Source of the DNA: Ensifer sp. USDA 6670
Lineage (GTDB): Bacteria; Pseudomonadota; Alphaproteobacteria; Rhizobiales; Rhizobiaceae
Direction of reading: 5' to 3'
Assembly (NCBI GenBank): GCA_000421085.1
Contig: ATWE01000004.1
Location: 346,482 to 410,481, forward strand
Length of the DNA stretch: 64,000 nt
The first letter of the stretch is position 1. Every line of letters starts with the position of its first letter. The notes beneath the pieces were generated by a model, which worked only from the letters and a program-made list of their open reading frames with translations, was not told where the DNA came from and did no database searches. Positions 17,496 through 26,819 of this stretch are shown here, piece by piece. A program made the position numbers and the translations under genes.

Positions 17496-17690
17496 GCGGG
17501 GCGTCCTCTCGGCTTCGTTCGACCTGCCGCTTGTTCTCAACGCGCCGCACGCTTTCTTCCTGGACGCGCGAGGGCCGCCGCAACGGCTTTGAACTGCTGT
17601 ATCATCTTATCTTCGAATCGTTCCGGGTTTAAGGGCATGCGATAGACTACACGCATGCTGCGACGTGCCGCCGGAACAGGCCCCAAGTGG

Positions 17691-18098
17691 TCAATCCTCC
17701 TCGAATGTCATCGCGGTGCCGTTCAGGCAGTAGCGCAGGCCCGTTGGAGGAGGCCCGTCGGGGAAGACATGGCCGAGATGGGCGTCACAATCGGCACAGC
17801 GAATCTCCGTCCTGACCATGAGGTGCGAGCGGTCCACATATTCGGCGATCGCGTCCGGATCGACCGGGGCGAAATAGCTTGGCCAGCCGCAGCCGGAATC
17901 GAACTTGGTGTCCGAGCGGAACAGCGCGCGGCCGCAACAGACGCATTTGTAGGTGCCATGCTTTTTATTGTCGAGGAAGGGGCCCGTGAAGGGACGTTCG
18001 GTACCATGTTCGCGTGTGACGCGGTACTGCTCGGGCGTCAGTGCTGCCCGCCACTCCTCGTTCGTCTTCGAAATCTTCGGCACCCGGTTTTCGGACAT
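17691..18098 (-). CDS. msrB: Peptide-methionine (R)-S-oxide reductase
   Basis: The 135-residue protein reduces methionine-R-sulfoxide in proteins. It has the SelR/MsrB layout: CVCC and CADC provide the structural zinc ligands, SGCGWPSYF is the substrate loop, and [11 protein letters not shown] holds the catalytic Cys. AAAGGAG eight bases before ATG 18098 fixes the start, although the frame is open to 18248. No targeting signal is seen, so it is cytoplasmic. Confidence 0.93.
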   Translation of the reverse strand: MSENRVPKISKTNEEWRAALTPEQYRVTREHGTERPFTGPFLDNKKHGTYKCVCCGRALFRSDTKFDSGCGWPSYFAPVDPDAIAEYVDRSHLMVRTEIRCADCDAHLGHVFPDGPPPTGLRYCLNGTAMTFEED

Positions 18099-18350
18099 GG
18101 CTGCGCTCCTTTCGATTGCAGCGGATATATAGGATGGCATCGGCTTGGGCACAAATGGGGTCAGTGCCAGGACCTCCGCGTTTTTGAACAGGATCCCGAT
18201 CGGGGTCGGGGCGAAGCCGCTGCCCTCTACATAGTATAAACGTGGCATAACCTCACACCGCGGCCGATTTCCCTTGAGGCAGGCCCGCCCTTCTTCTATG
18301 TCCGGTTAAAGCTTGACTGAAAGATCAATGAGAAGGAGCGTGTCGATACG

Positions 18351-20726
18351 ATGGATGCCGCGGCGCTGACATTCCTGGCCCTCGGTCTTCCCTTCGCTGC
18401 GGCCGTCGTCGCACCGGCCCTGACCCGGCTTCTCGGCGGGAATGCCGCCTGGTTGTTGGCGCTTGCGCCACTCGCCATCTTCGCGCATCTCGCAGGCTTC
18501 ATTCCGGAAGTCGCCGCTGGCGAGATCGTTACCGGCGGCTATATCTGGATACCGTCCTTCAACGTCAGCTTCTCCTGGCTGATCGACGGCTTGTCACTGA
18601 CCTTCGCGCTTCTGATTTCGGGCATCGGGACATTGATCGTCCTCTATTCGGGTGGATATCTGAAGGGGCATCCCGACCAGGGCCGCTTCTTTTCGTTCAT
18701 CCTGATGTTCATGGGCTCGATGCAGGGGCTCGTCGTCTCGGACAGCTTTCTGATGCTCTTCGTGTTCTGGGAGCTGACGTCGATCACTTCGTTCCTGCTG
18801 ATCGGCTTCGATCACAGCCGCGAGGCGGCGCGCCGCGCGGCTTTGCAGGCTCTGGTCGTGACGGGGGGAGGCGGGCTTGCCTTGCTCGCCGGGCTCCTCA
18901 TCCTGTGGAACATAAGCGGCGTCACGCAATTTTCGCTGCTCCTGTCCTTCGGCGACGAACTGAAGCAAAGCCCGTTCTATCTCGCGGCGTTGCTCCTCGT
19001 CCTCGGCGGCGCATTCACCAAGTCGGCACAGTTTCCGTTTCACTTCTGGCTGCCGAACGCCATGGAAGCGCCGACGCCCGTTTCGGCCTATCTGCACTCG
19101 GCGACGATGGTGAAGGCGGGCGTCTATCTTCTGATGCGGCTCAACCCGGTGCTCGGCGGCACGACGGAGTGGCAGGTCCTGTTGCCGCTCTTCGGCGTGA
19201 CGACGCTCGTCGCCGGAGCCGCCCTGGCGGTGCGCCAGACGGACCTGAAGATGATGCTGGCCTATACGACCATGTCGTCGCTCGGTCTGCTGGTCATGCT
19301 GACCGGGCTCGGCCTGCCCTACGCCATCGAAGCCGCAGTGCTTTACTTGGTGGCGCATGCCCTGTTCAAGGGAGCGCTGTTCATGGTGGCCGGCATCATC
19401 GATCATGAAACCGGCACGCGCGACCTGACGAAGCTCGGCGGCCTGCGCAGCGCCATGCCTTTGACCTTCGTCATAGCTCTTGCGGCGGCCCTGTCGATGG
19501 GCGGCCTGCCGCCCTTTTTCGGGTTCCTTGCGAAAGAGGAAATCTACGCCGCACTCTCCGGTTTCGATCGTCGGTCGATGGTCTTCGCGGCTTTGACCAT
19601 CCTCGGCAACGGCCTGATGTTCGCCGTCGGCTTCGCGATCGCACTAAAACCGTTTCTCGGCCCGAAGGTCGATACGCCGAGGCATGCCCATGAGGCACCG
19701 GTGCTCCTCTGGATCGGCCCGGCTATCCTGGCGGCGAAGGGCCTTTCCATAGCGCTGATGTCGGGCCTGGTTCATCGGTTCGTGACCTCGCCCATGGCCT
19801 CGGCCGTTGCCGGCGAGCCGAGAACCGTGACGATTTCGCTCGCACCGCATATCGGCGTGCCGCTGTTGCTCTCGGTTGTGACGCTGGCGGTCGGCGTCGT
19901 TCTGTTCCTCAATCTGACGCGGCTGCGCGCAGCCATGGCGGTGATCCTTGCCGATATCGGCTGGGGACCGGATCGAGGCTTCGACCAGTTCATACGCGGC
20001 CTCGTGCGGTTTGCGGTCGCCGCGACCCGCCGTTTGCAAGGCGGCCGTCTCGATAACTACATGACCGTGACCTTCCTGCTCGTCGCTACCGTAATGCTCG
20101 CATTGCCGCTGCGCTACGGCGAATTCCCGCGCGCACCTTTCTTTCCGGGCGACGTTCCGCTGCACGAATTCGCGATCATGGCGATCGCCGTGCTTGGGCT
20201 CTTCGCCGTGGTGCTTGCGGTTGACCGGCTGACGGCGATCGTCTCGCTCGGAATTCAGGGCTTCGCCGTCGCGATGCTTTTCCTGCTTTACGGCGCTCCG
20301 GATCTCGCCTTCACCCAGTTCATGATAGAGACGCTGTCCGTCGTCGTGCTGGCACTGGTGATGACCCGGCTTCGGCTGTCTCCCTCGGATCACCGACCAC
20401 TCAGACAAAAGCTTCCCGATTTCGCGATCGCGCTCGCCTGCGGAATGGGATTCGGCCTCTTCCTCCTCCGGGTTACCGGCGTGCCGTTCGATTCGACGCT
20501 GACGGACTTCTTCAATCTCTATTCGAAATCGATCGCGCACGGCGCGAACGTGGTCAACGTCATCATCGTCGACTTCCGCGGCACGGATACGCTCGGCGAA
20601 ATTGCCGTCGTGCTGGTTGCGGGTCTGTCCATCCTTTCCCTCGTGCGGTTGCGGGCGGGATCGTTGAGACGCGGCGAAACGCGCGAGATCGCGGCCGCTG
20701 ATGCGAACGCGAAGGAGCCGGTATGA
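18351..20726 (+). CDS. mrpA: Mrp/Pha cation/proton antiporter subunit A
   Basis: The 791-residue protein is the largest subunit of a multi-subunit Na+(K+)/H+ antiporter. It has about 20 membrane helices and is related to complex I Nuo[54 protein letters not shown] (conserved Lys and proton path) and [15 protein letters not shown]. The C-terminal part adds the MrpA-specific helices. It is the first gene of a seven-gene operon; the ATGA overlap with mrpB shows translational coupling. AAGGAG lies 12 bases before ATG 18351. In S. meliloti the K+ system PhaA-G has fused A and B; here A and B are separate, as in the second (pha2) system. Confidence 0.92.
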   Translation: MDAAALTFLALGLPFAAAVVAPALTRLLGGNAAWLLALAPLAIFAHLAGFIPEVAAGEIVTGGYIWIPSFNVSFSWLIDGLSLTFALLISGIGTLIVLYSGGYLKGHPDQGRFFSFILMFMGSMQGLVVSDSFLMLFVFWELTSITSFLLIGFDHSREAARRAALQALVVTGGGGLALLAGLLILWNISGVTQFSLLLSFGDELKQSPFYLAALLLVLGGAFTKSAQFPFHFWLPNAMEAPTPVSAYLHSATMVKAGVYLLMRLNPVLGGTTEWQVLLPLFGVTTLVAGAALAVRQTDLKMMLAYTTMSSLGLLVMLTGLGLPYAIEAAVLYLVAHALFKGALFMVAGIIDHETGTRDLTKLGGLRSAMPLTFVIALAAALSMGGLPPFFGFLAKEEIYAALSGFDRRSMVFAALTILGNGLMFAVGFAIALKPFLGPKVDTPRHAHEAPVLLWIGPAILAAKGLSIALMSGLVHRFVTSPMASAVAGEPRTVTISLAPHIGVPLLLSVVTLAVGVVLFLNLTRLRAAMAVILADIGWGPDRGFDQFIRGLVRFAVAATRRLQGGRLDNYMTVTFLLVATVMLALPLRYGEFPRAPFFPGDVPLHEFAIMAIAVLGLFAVVLAVDRLTAIVSLGIQGFAVAMLFLLYGAPDLAFTQFMIETLSVVVLALVMTRLRLSPSDHRPLRQKLPDFAIALACGMGFGLFLLRVTGVPFDSTLTDFFNLYSKSIAHGANVVNVIIVDFRGTDTLGEIAVVLVAGLSILSLVRLRAGSLRRGETREIAAADANAKEPV

Positions 20727-21142
20727 AGTCGATCATTTTTCGGACCGTTGCGCCCTTCCTCGCCGGATTGATGATGCTCTTTTCGATCTTCGTCCTGCTG
20801 CGCGGCCACAACGAGCCCGGAGGCGGCTTCATAGGCGGATTGATCGCCGTTTCGGCGCTGGCGATCTACGGCATCGCCCACGGCGTGGAGACGGTGCGGC
20901 GGGCGATATTCTTCCACCCGATGGCTATCGCGGGCGCCGGCCTCTTCGCCGCCACCGTAGCCGGACTGGTGTCAATTTTCGCGCGGGTGCCGTTCATGAC
21001 CGGTCTGTGGATATATCCCTCCGTTCTCGGCGTCGAAGTTCCGCTCTCCACGGTCATGCTTTTCGATACGGGGGTCTACCTGGTCGTGGTCGGTGCGATC
21101 AGCTCGATCGCGCTGTCGCTTGAAGAAAGAGGGGGCGCCTGA
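20723..21142 (+). CDS. mrpB: Mrp/Pha antiporter subunit B
   Basis: The 139-residue protein has about four membrane helices. [20 protein letters not shown] (the conserved HNxPGGGF motif) and the later [19 protein letters not shown] are typical of MrpB. It overlaps mrpA by four bases and mrpC by one base. Confidence 0.92.
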   Translation: MKSIIFRTVAPFLAGLMMLFSIFVLLRGHNEPGGGFIGGLIAVSALAIYGIAHGVETVRRAIFFHPMAIAGAGLFAATVAGLVSIFARVPFMTGLWIYPSVLGVEVPLSTVMLFDTGVYLVVVGAISSIALSLEERGGA

Positions 21143-21519
21143 TGGAGACCTGGTTTTCGCTGCTGGTCACTTTTTTCTTCACCGTCGCCATTTACCTGCT
21201 TCTGTCGAAATCCATCATCCGCGTCCTCCTGGGCGTGGCGATCCTGGGAAATGCGGTGAACCTTCTGATCTTCACCGGCGGCCGCCTGACGCGCGACGTA
21301 CCGCCGGTCATAGCCGAGGGCGCCGATGTGCTTTCAGGTCCGGCGGCGAATGCCTTGCCGCAGGCGTTGATCCTGACCGCCATCGTGATTTCCTTCTCCT
21401 TCTTCGCCTTTCTCCTCGTTCTCGCCTGGCGCGCCTACGAAGACCTCGCGACAGACAACACCGACGAGATGCGTGTTGCGGAACCGGTGAACGAGCCGGC
21501 GCCGCCACTGGGATACTGA
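21142..21519 (+). CDS. mrpC: Mrp/Pha antiporter subunit C
   Basis: The 125-residue protein resembles NuoK. Three membrane helices are seen, with LLGVAILGNAVNLLIFTGGR and DVLSGPAANALPQALILTAIVI, the conserved MrpC/NuoK segments that include the buried acidic neighbourhood. Its start overlaps the mrpB stop (TGATG) and mrpD follows six bases after its stop. Confidence 0.92.
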   Translation: METWFSLLVTFFFTVAIYLLLSKSIIRVLLGVAILGNAVNLLIFTGGRLTRDVPPVIAEGADVLSGPAANALPQALILTAIVISFSFFAFLLVLAWRAYEDLATDNTDEMRVAEPVNEPAPPLGY

Positions 21520-21525
21520 CGCACC

Positions 21526-23091
21526 ATGGCCGTTTCCACCCCCGCTCCCGTCGACCTTTCCGCAGCCCTGATGCTGGACCCGGCGTCGGCCGTCGAATGG
21601 CTCGTCGTTCTGCCCGTCGCCTGGTGTCTGGCCGTCGGCGCGCTCTTGGTGATGCTTCGTCGCTGGTCCGGCCTCCAGCCCGCGATAGCGCTTGCGAGCC
21701 TGACCGTGCTGGTGTTGATCGACGTGGCGCTGCTCGATCACGTCGCAAGAAACGGGCCGACGACCATGGTGATGGGCCGCTGGCTGCCGCCGTTCGGTAT
21801 CGCCTTCACGGTCGACCTGACCGGTGCGCTCTTTGCGCTGGTGGCAGCCTTGGTCGCTCTTGCCGCCGGCATCTTTTCGCTGGCCGATATCAACGACAGC
21901 GGCCGGCGCTATGGTTTCTATCCGCTGCTGATGCTGCTGATGGCCGGCGTTTCGGGAGCGTTCCTCACAGGGGATATCTTCAACCTCTATGTCTGGTTCG
22001 AGGTCCTGCTGATTTCGTCGTTCGGGCTTCTAGTCCTCGGCTCCGAGCGCGGGCAGATCGACGGGACGGTGAAGTACGGCTTTTTGAACCTGGTCGCAAC
22101 GACGCTGTTCCTCGTCGCTACCGGCTTCCTCTACGCCGTGTTCGGCACGCTCAATATGGCCGACATCGCGCGCAAGGCCGACGATCTGCGCGTCAATGCG
22201 CCGTTGATGACTTTGGTCGGACTCTATGTTCTTGCTTTCGGCATGAAGGCGGCCGCATTTCCTTTGAACTTCTGGCTGCCTGCTTCCTATCATACCCCTC
22301 GCGTCGTCGTGTCGGCGCTCTTTGCCGGCCTGCTCACCAAGGTGGGTATTTATGCGTTGATCCGGGTGACGGTCATGCTCTTCCCGATCGAAAGGGAGGA
22401 ATTGAGCTTCGTCCTGGCGCTCGTCGGTGCCCTGACGATGATGGTCGGCGTTCTCGGGGCGCTCGCGCAAACGGATTTTCGTCGCATTCTCGGTTACCTC
22501 GTCGTTTCGGGCATCGGCTCGATGCTTGCGGGCATAGCGATCGGCGGACCGGGCGGCATCGGCGGCGCGATCTTCTATGCGCTTCATTCGATGCTGGTGA
22601 TGACGGGCCTTTATTTCGCCTCTGGGATCGCCATGCGCCTCGGTGCGGACAGCTCGATCGCAACGCTCGCGGGCCTTTACCGCAAGCATGCGGGGTTTGC
22701 GGCGTTGACCTTGATGCTGTGCTTCGCAGTTTCGGGCCTACCGCCCTTTTCCGGCTTCTGGCCGAAGGTCATGCTGGTGAAGGCGGCCATCGATATCGGC
22801 GCCTGGTGGCTTGCCGCCGCGCTCCTTCTCGTCGGCTTCTTCACAATGATTGCCACCGGCCGCCTTTTCCTCCTGGCCTATTGGCGAGACAGCGCAATCC
22901 CCCAAGCGGCCGACGGCCCCGCCCGCCTGTCCGCGGCGGCCTTGGGTCCGCTTGCAGCACTTACGCTTCTGGCGCTTGCGCTCGGCCTCTATCCCGAACC
23001 GCTGCTTGCGATGATCCAGAGCGCTGCAGCCGGTCTTGCGGAGCCGTCCGCTTACCTGAATTCAGTCTTTCCCGCAGGAGGTCCGCAATGA
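21526..23091 (+). CDS. mrpD: Mrp/Pha antiporter subunit D
   Basis: The 521-residue NuoN/NuoM-like protein has about 14 membrane helices. Landmarks are LTGDIFNLYVWFEVLLISS, AFGMKAAAFPLNFWLPASYHTPRVVVSALFAGLLTKVGIY with conserved lysines, and SGLPPFSGFWPKVMLVKAA. It is thought to form one of the proton-translocating channels of the complex. Its TGA overlaps the mrpE ATG. Confidence 0.93.
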   Translation: MAVSTPAPVDLSAALMLDPASAVEWLVVLPVAWCLAVGALLVMLRRWSGLQPAIALASLTVLVLIDVALLDHVARNGPTTMVMGRWLPPFGIAFTVDLTGALFALVAALVALAAGIFSLADINDSGRRYGFYPLLMLLMAGVSGAFLTGDIFNLYVWFEVLLISSFGLLVLGSERGQIDGTVKYGFLNLVATTLFLVATGFLYAVFGTLNMADIARKADDLRVNAPLMTLVGLYVLAFGMKAAAFPLNFWLPASYHTPRVVVSALFAGLLTKVGIYALIRVTVMLFPIEREELSFVLALVGALTMMVGVLGALAQTDFRRILGYLVVSGIGSMLAGIAIGGPGGIGGAIFYALHSMLVMTGLYFASGIAMRLGADSSIATLAGLYRKHAGFAALTLMLCFAVSGLPPFSGFWPKVMLVKAAIDIGAWWLAAALLLVGFFTMIATGRLFLLAYWRDSAIPQAADGPARLSAAALGPLAALTLLALALGLYPEPLLAMIQSAAAGLAEPSAYLNSVFPAGGPQ

Positions 23092-23564
23092 AATTCCTGC
23101 TGACCAACCTGGTCTTTACGCTTGTCTGGGGGGCAATCAGCGCCAGCTTCACGCCCGCGAACCTCCTGCTGGGCTTCGCAGCCGGCGCCTTGTCGCTCTG
23201 GTTGATCCGGCGTGAGCTGCGCCCCGTGGCTTACCCGCTGAGACCGTTGCGGCTCCTGCTGCTCGCATCGTTGTTTTTCAAGGAGCTCGCGATTTCCGCA
23301 ACGAAGGTCGCGGTTCTGGTTCTCCGCTCGAACATGGCGCTGAAGCCCGGCATTTTTGCCTATCCGCTCGCGCTCAGGAGTGACTTCGAGATAACGCTGC
23401 TCGCCAATCTGATCACACTTACGCCGGGTACGCTGTCGGTGGATGTTTCCGACGATCGCAGGACCCTCTACGTCCATGCGCTCGATTGCGCCGATCCGGG
23501 AGCTTTGCGGCGAGACATAGCCAACGGCTTCGAGCGTCGAATTCGGGAGGCCTTCGAACGATGA
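23088..23564 (+). CDS. mrpE: Mrp/Pha antiporter subunit E
   Basis: The 158-residue protein starts with membrane helices ([21 protein letters not shown]) and has the conserved [15 protein letters not shown] and [17 protein letters not shown] segments of MrpE. It overlaps mrpD (ATGA) and mrpF (ATGACG), so synthesis is coupled along the operon. Confidence 0.92.
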   Translation: MKFLLTNLVFTLVWGAISASFTPANLLLGFAAGALSLWLIRRELRPVAYPLRPLRLLLLASLFFKELAISATKVAVLVLRSNMALKPGIFAYPLALRSDFEITLLANLITLTPGTLSVDVSDDRRTLYVHALDCADPGALRRDIANGFERRIREAFER

Positions 23565-23947
23565 CGCCCGCTGCAGTCCTGAGCGCAGCGTCCGGTGTGG
23601 CGCTCGTGCTTCTCTCTCTCGCGCTGCTGCTGACGGTGCTGCGCATCATTCGCGGGCCGACGCTTCCGGACCGGGTGCTGGGCCTCGATATGCTGGTGGC
23701 GATTGCGATCGGCCTGATCGCGGTGATCGCCGTGAGGACCGGCTTCTATCTCTACATCGATATCGCGATCGCCCTCGGGCTCGTCGGCTTTCTTGCGACC
23801 GTCGCTTTCGCCCGCTTCATCCTGGCGCGCGGTCTCTCGCCGGAGCGCAGGGCGCCGGGCGCAACGGAGATGCCCCAGGCAAAGCCCTCGTCGACGCGTC
23901 CGCGCGCGGGACAGGCCGGGCGCCGCAAACGCAAGGGAGCGCGTTGA
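23561..23947 (+). CDS. mrpF: Mrp/Pha antiporter subunit F with a basic C-terminal tail
   Basis: The 128-residue protein holds three membrane helices with [20 protein letters not shown] and [20 protein letters not shown], the MrpF core. MrpF is usually about 90 residues; here about 35 extra residues, Pro-, Arg- and Lys-rich, follow the last helix and would lie in the cytoplasm. The start overlaps the mrpE stop. The tail has no assigned role. Confidence 0.9.
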   Translation: MTPAAVLSAASGVALVLLSLALLLTVLRIIRGPTLPDRVLGLDMLVAIAIGLIAVIAVRTGFYLYIDIAIALGLVGFLATVAFARFILARGLSPERRAPGATEMPQAKPSSTRPRAGQAGRRKRKGAR

Positions 23948-24297
23948 TGGCTCTGCAAATCATTGCCTATGTTGTTGCGCTGATCATGGTTGTCGGCGCC
24001 TGCTTCTCGGTGCTTGCCGCGGTTGGTCTCGTCCGCTTCCCCGACCTTTACACCCGCATGCACGCGGCCTCGAAAGCCGGTACCGTCGGTTCGGGTCTGC
24101 TGCTCTTTGCGGCCGGGCTGCATTCGCTCGATGCCGCTGTCTTCGTGCGGGCACTTGCGGGATTTGTCTTCTTCGTGCTGACGGCACCGATCTCGGCCCA
24201 TTTATTGGCAAAAGCCGCGCATCAAGCGGGCTACAGGATGTCAAAACGATCCGTGATAGATCAGCTTCCCCATAAGGAAGAGGCGCGCCGTCATTGA
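23947..24297 (+). CDS. mrpG: Mrp/Pha antiporter subunit G
   Basis: The 116-residue protein has three membrane helices and the conserved [25 protein letters not shown] segment of MrpG (PhaG/MnhG). ATG 23947 shares its first base with the mrpF stop. It ends the antiporter operon; no terminator hairpin with a T-run is obvious after it. Confidence 0.92.
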   Translation: MALQIIAYVVALIMVVGACFSVLAAVGLVRFPDLYTRMHAASKAGTVGSGLLLFAAGLHSLDAAVFVRALAGFVFFVLTAPISAHLLAKAAHQAGYRMSKRSVIDQLPHKEEARRH

Positions 24298-24702
24298 CCG
24301 GCAGCATTTCTGACTCTGTATTTGAGGACAATTTTCCCGAGCGTGACAATTTTAGCAACTCGGAATAAAGTTGCTGCAGGCCGATAAATTTATGTTTGGA
24401 CTTTTGGCCGATCAGTGTTAATGCAGTAAATGCAAAGTGTCGTCGTGGAAAATACTTTAAATTGAAATTCCAGCCTGAGTTGTGATGCTTGTCCGTTGCT
24501 TTGAGGTGTCGGCCGATTTGGCGCCTTGGTGACGGATCTTGCCTCTCGCAATTCGAGCCTTGATGCTGCGGCAGAACCGCAGTCTCCATTGCGAGATAGC
24601 GGTCGGTTCCGAGGCGGCAAGCGCTGATCGACGGCATTTTGTACATCCTCCCCCTGAAACTCTGTTTCAGGTTTCGTCGCTGGATTCCGATAGGAGAAAG
24701 AA
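24298..24702 (+). other. 405-base gap: mrpG 3' region and mucR leader
   Basis: No gene is supported here. The first 190 bases are AT-rich compared with the surroundings. Just before mucR there is a hairpin CCTGAAA-CTCTG-TTTCAGG (24653-24671), 19 bases upstream of the AGGAG ribosome-binding site. MucR is known to repress its own gene in rhizobia, and AT-rich DNA is its usual target, so this gap is a plausible autoregulatory region. A small RNA cannot be excluded. Confidence 0.4.
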
Positions 24703-25134
24703 ATGACAGAGACTTCGCTCGGTACGAGCAATGAACTCCTGGTTGAGCTTACGGCGGAGATCGTTGCCGCCTATGTAAGCAACCACGTGGTTCCGGTTGC
24801 CGAGCTGCCGACGCTCATAGCCGACGTGCATTCGGCTCTCAACAACACCACGGCTCCTGCGCCGGTGGTCGTCCCGGTGGAAAAGCCGAAGCCTGCGGTT
24901 TCGGTCCGAAAGTCGGTGCAGGACGACCAGATCACATGTCTCGAATGCGGCGGCACCTTCAAGTCGTTGAAGCGGCATCTGATGACGCACCACAACCTTT
25001 CGCCGGAAGAATACCGCGACAAGTGGGATTTGCCCGCGGATTATCCGATGGTCGCACCGGCCTACGCGGAGGCGCGCTCGCGGCTCGCCAAGGAAATGGG
25101 TCTCGGACAGCGTCGGAAGCGTCGCGGCAAGTGA
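24703..25134 (+). CDS. mucR: MucR/Ros family zinc-finger transcriptional regulator
   Basis: The 143-residue protein matches the S. meliloti MucR that I remember almost throughout. It has an N-terminal oligomerisation part ([19 protein letters not shown]) and a C2H2-type prokaryotic zinc finger, [19 protein letters not shown], at about residues 79-97, followed by the basic RRKRRGK end. In rhizobia MucR controls exopolysaccharide synthesis, motility and cell-cycle genes and represses itself. AGGAG six bases upstream supports the start, and a strong terminator follows. It lies between the antiporter operon and divJ. Confidence 0.95.
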   Translation: MTETSLGTSNELLVELTAEIVAAYVSNHVVPVAELPTLIADVHSALNNTTAPAPVVVPVEKPKPAVSVRKSVQDDQITCLECGGTFKSLKRHLMTHHNLSPEEYRDKWDLPADYPMVAPAYAEARSRLAKEMGLGQRRKRRGK

Positions 25135-25191
25135 TCCGGGCGCCCCACGGGGCATCGGGAACGCGCAAGCGAGCACCTGAGTTGTGTCATG

Positions 25192-25220
25192 AAGGCCGGC
25201 CGGTTCAGGCCGGCTTTTTT
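25192..25220 (+). terminator. Rho-independent terminator of mucR
   Basis: GCCGGCC (25195-25201) and GGCCGGC (25208-25214) form a 7-base stem, extended by AA-TT pairs, with loop GGTTCA and a run of six T at 25215-25220. It lies 58 bases after the mucR stop. Confidence 0.9.
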
Positions 25221-25279
25221 GGATGTTTCAGTATTTCATTGAAAAACTGACACACTGCCTCCCCTAACTCTTTGGCCTG

Positions 25280-25702
25280 TCAGGCGGGCAGGCGCCCTTC
25301 GGCTTCGCTCTTGATACGCCGGATCATCGATCGCAGGCCGTTCGCGCGTTGCGAGGAAAGATGTTCGATGAGGCCAATCTTGCCGAAGATGTCGAGAGCG
25401 TCGATTCCGGTAATTTCCGAAGCACGCTTGCCGGAGAAGATGGCGAGGACGATCGCCACGAGGCCGCGCACGATATGCGCATCCGACTCTCCCTCGAAGG
25501 TGAGGAGCGGGTCTTCAGTATCGCCGGTCGCATGGGTCACGAGCCAGACCTGGCTGGCACAGCCTTGAACCTTGTTCTCGCTCGTCCTCGAGGCTTCCGG
25601 CATCTCGGGCAGGTCTTTGCCAAGTTCGATCACATAGCGGTAGCGATCTTCCCATTCGTCGAGAAATGCAAAGTCGTCGATGATCTGGTCAAGTGAAGTC
25701 AT
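25280..25702 (-). CDS. sufE: SufE family sulfur acceptor for Fe-S cluster assembly
   Basis: The 140-residue protein accepts sulfur from the cysteine desulfurase SufS. It begins MTSLDQIIDDFAFLDEWEDRY and has the active Cys in VQGCASQVWLVTH near residue 49, then FEGESDAHIVRGLVAIVL and SGKRASEI, all typical of SufE. The frame is open to 25840, but ATG 25702 gives the normal family start and length. The other suf genes are not adjacent. Confidence 0.92.
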   Translation of the reverse strand: MTSLDQIIDDFAFLDEWEDRYRYVIELGKDLPEMPEASRTSENKVQGCASQVWLVTHATGDTEDPLLTFEGESDAHIVRGLVAIVLAIFSGKRASEITGIDALDIFGKIGLIEHLSSQRANGLRSMIRRIKSEAEGRLPA

Positions 25703-25885
25703 GCTCGGTCCGGCTTTCGGCGCCCGCTGCGTAGCGCAGTCAGCGTGCAAGGCGACTGCTTCAACCGCCTTTCGGGCGCATCCTTTCACCTTCATATAGG
25801 AGACGCGGGCCGCAAAGAGAACAGGCAATCGCGTTTCCACGCTGCCACGCCCGAACGATCGGTCTTGCCTTGGTCGCGGCAGGAG

Positions 25886-26323
25886 TTACTTCCCGGAAGC
25901 CGGACCGGGATCGAGGCGGTGTTCGGGAACCGGCATACGCTTGAAGGCGGGCTCGGCCTTCTCCGTCGCTTCCGCCGAAGGGACACTTTCTGCCGGTGCG
26001 ACGGTACCGGTCATGACCTTGACGTCAGGAGCGGCGGCGTCGCCTTCCGCGAACTGTGTGTTGAGAAACTCATAGGCGATCCGAGCGCCTTCGCGCGCGC
26101 GATGTCCAAGGGCGACGAAAGTCTCCGCACCCTTCTCGCAGACGTCCGGCTTCTCTACGCAGATAGCGCTTATATATTCGAAGGCTTCGTTCGCGGCAGA
26201 GAAAGTGCCGCCGATCTCCATCTTCGGACCATGCTCGAGCTTCTCGCTGCTCGACGGATCGAGAAACGGCAGCAGCACCAGCACCAGCGAGAACCAGAAC
26301 GTCGCCTTTACGAGAAACCACAT
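25886..26323 (-). CDS. DUF5330-type hypothetical protein
   Basis: The 145-residue protein starts with a hydrophobic helix (MWFLVKATFWFSLVLVLLPFL) that may be a signal anchor. Its middle holds two Cys (ISAICVEKPDVCEKG) that could form a disulfide in the periplasm, and its tail is rich in Pro, Ala and Glu. I match it to a family seen in Rhizobiales with no known function. AGAGGA upstream supports ATG 26323. Confidence 0.7.
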   Translation of the reverse strand: MWFLVKATFWFSLVLVLLPFLDPSSSEKLEHGPKMEIGGTFSAANEAFEYISAICVEKPDVCEKGAETFVALGHRAREGARIAYEFLNTQFAEGDAAAPDVKVMTGTVAPAESVPSAEATEKAEPAFKRMPVPEHRLDPGPASGK

Positions 26324-26819
26324 CTTGCGCCATCCTCTTTTGCCTTCGGCTCCGGCCGTGGTGTTTACGCTTCGAAACTAGCGGGGGAATCACAAGGCCG
26401 CTTTTCCAGAAACAACGGTATTTGCTTCAAATTTTATTGAAATGCAGGCTTGGCATGTTCATGCGGACGCTTTTCCCTTGCATTTTAGCGATCGTCGTTA
26501 ACGCTCGTGGCGCCGGTCTCAGCCTCAAGCCCCGCGTTCCCGGCACCGGCCGTGTCGATACCTGCCCAAATCGTTAATGCCCACCGAAAAATCCACGAAA
26601 ATCCGCCGCTTACGCACCATTAACCACATCTGACGATGCTCGCGCGGATTGCCTCAAATCGGGAATTTTCGGCCACCCCGGGCGCCCCCGCAGAGCGGCC
26701 GTTTATCCTTTCATTAAGTCGGGGGTGCGAGATTCGGGTCATCACGAGGCGGTCGCCCGCGACGACGCGGAACGGTCCGAAAATGCCTCGCAAGAACGAC
26801 AAATTCGACAGGGCAAGGC
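26324..26819. other. 496-base gap upstream of divJ
   Basis: No gene is supported. The gap contains three isolated TTAA(C/T) half-sites near 26500, 26575 and 26620, and one TTAC-N6-TTAAC at 26610-26624, close to but not matching the CtrA pattern (which needs seven bases between halves). The promoters of divJ and of the DUF5330 gene must lie here. A GC-rich block follows at 26675-26700. Confidence 0.35.

Noticed and set aside
26610..26624. TTAC-N6-TTAAC upstream of divJ as a CtrA box
   Set aside because: The spacer is six bases and the first half-site has a mismatch, so it does not meet the pattern.
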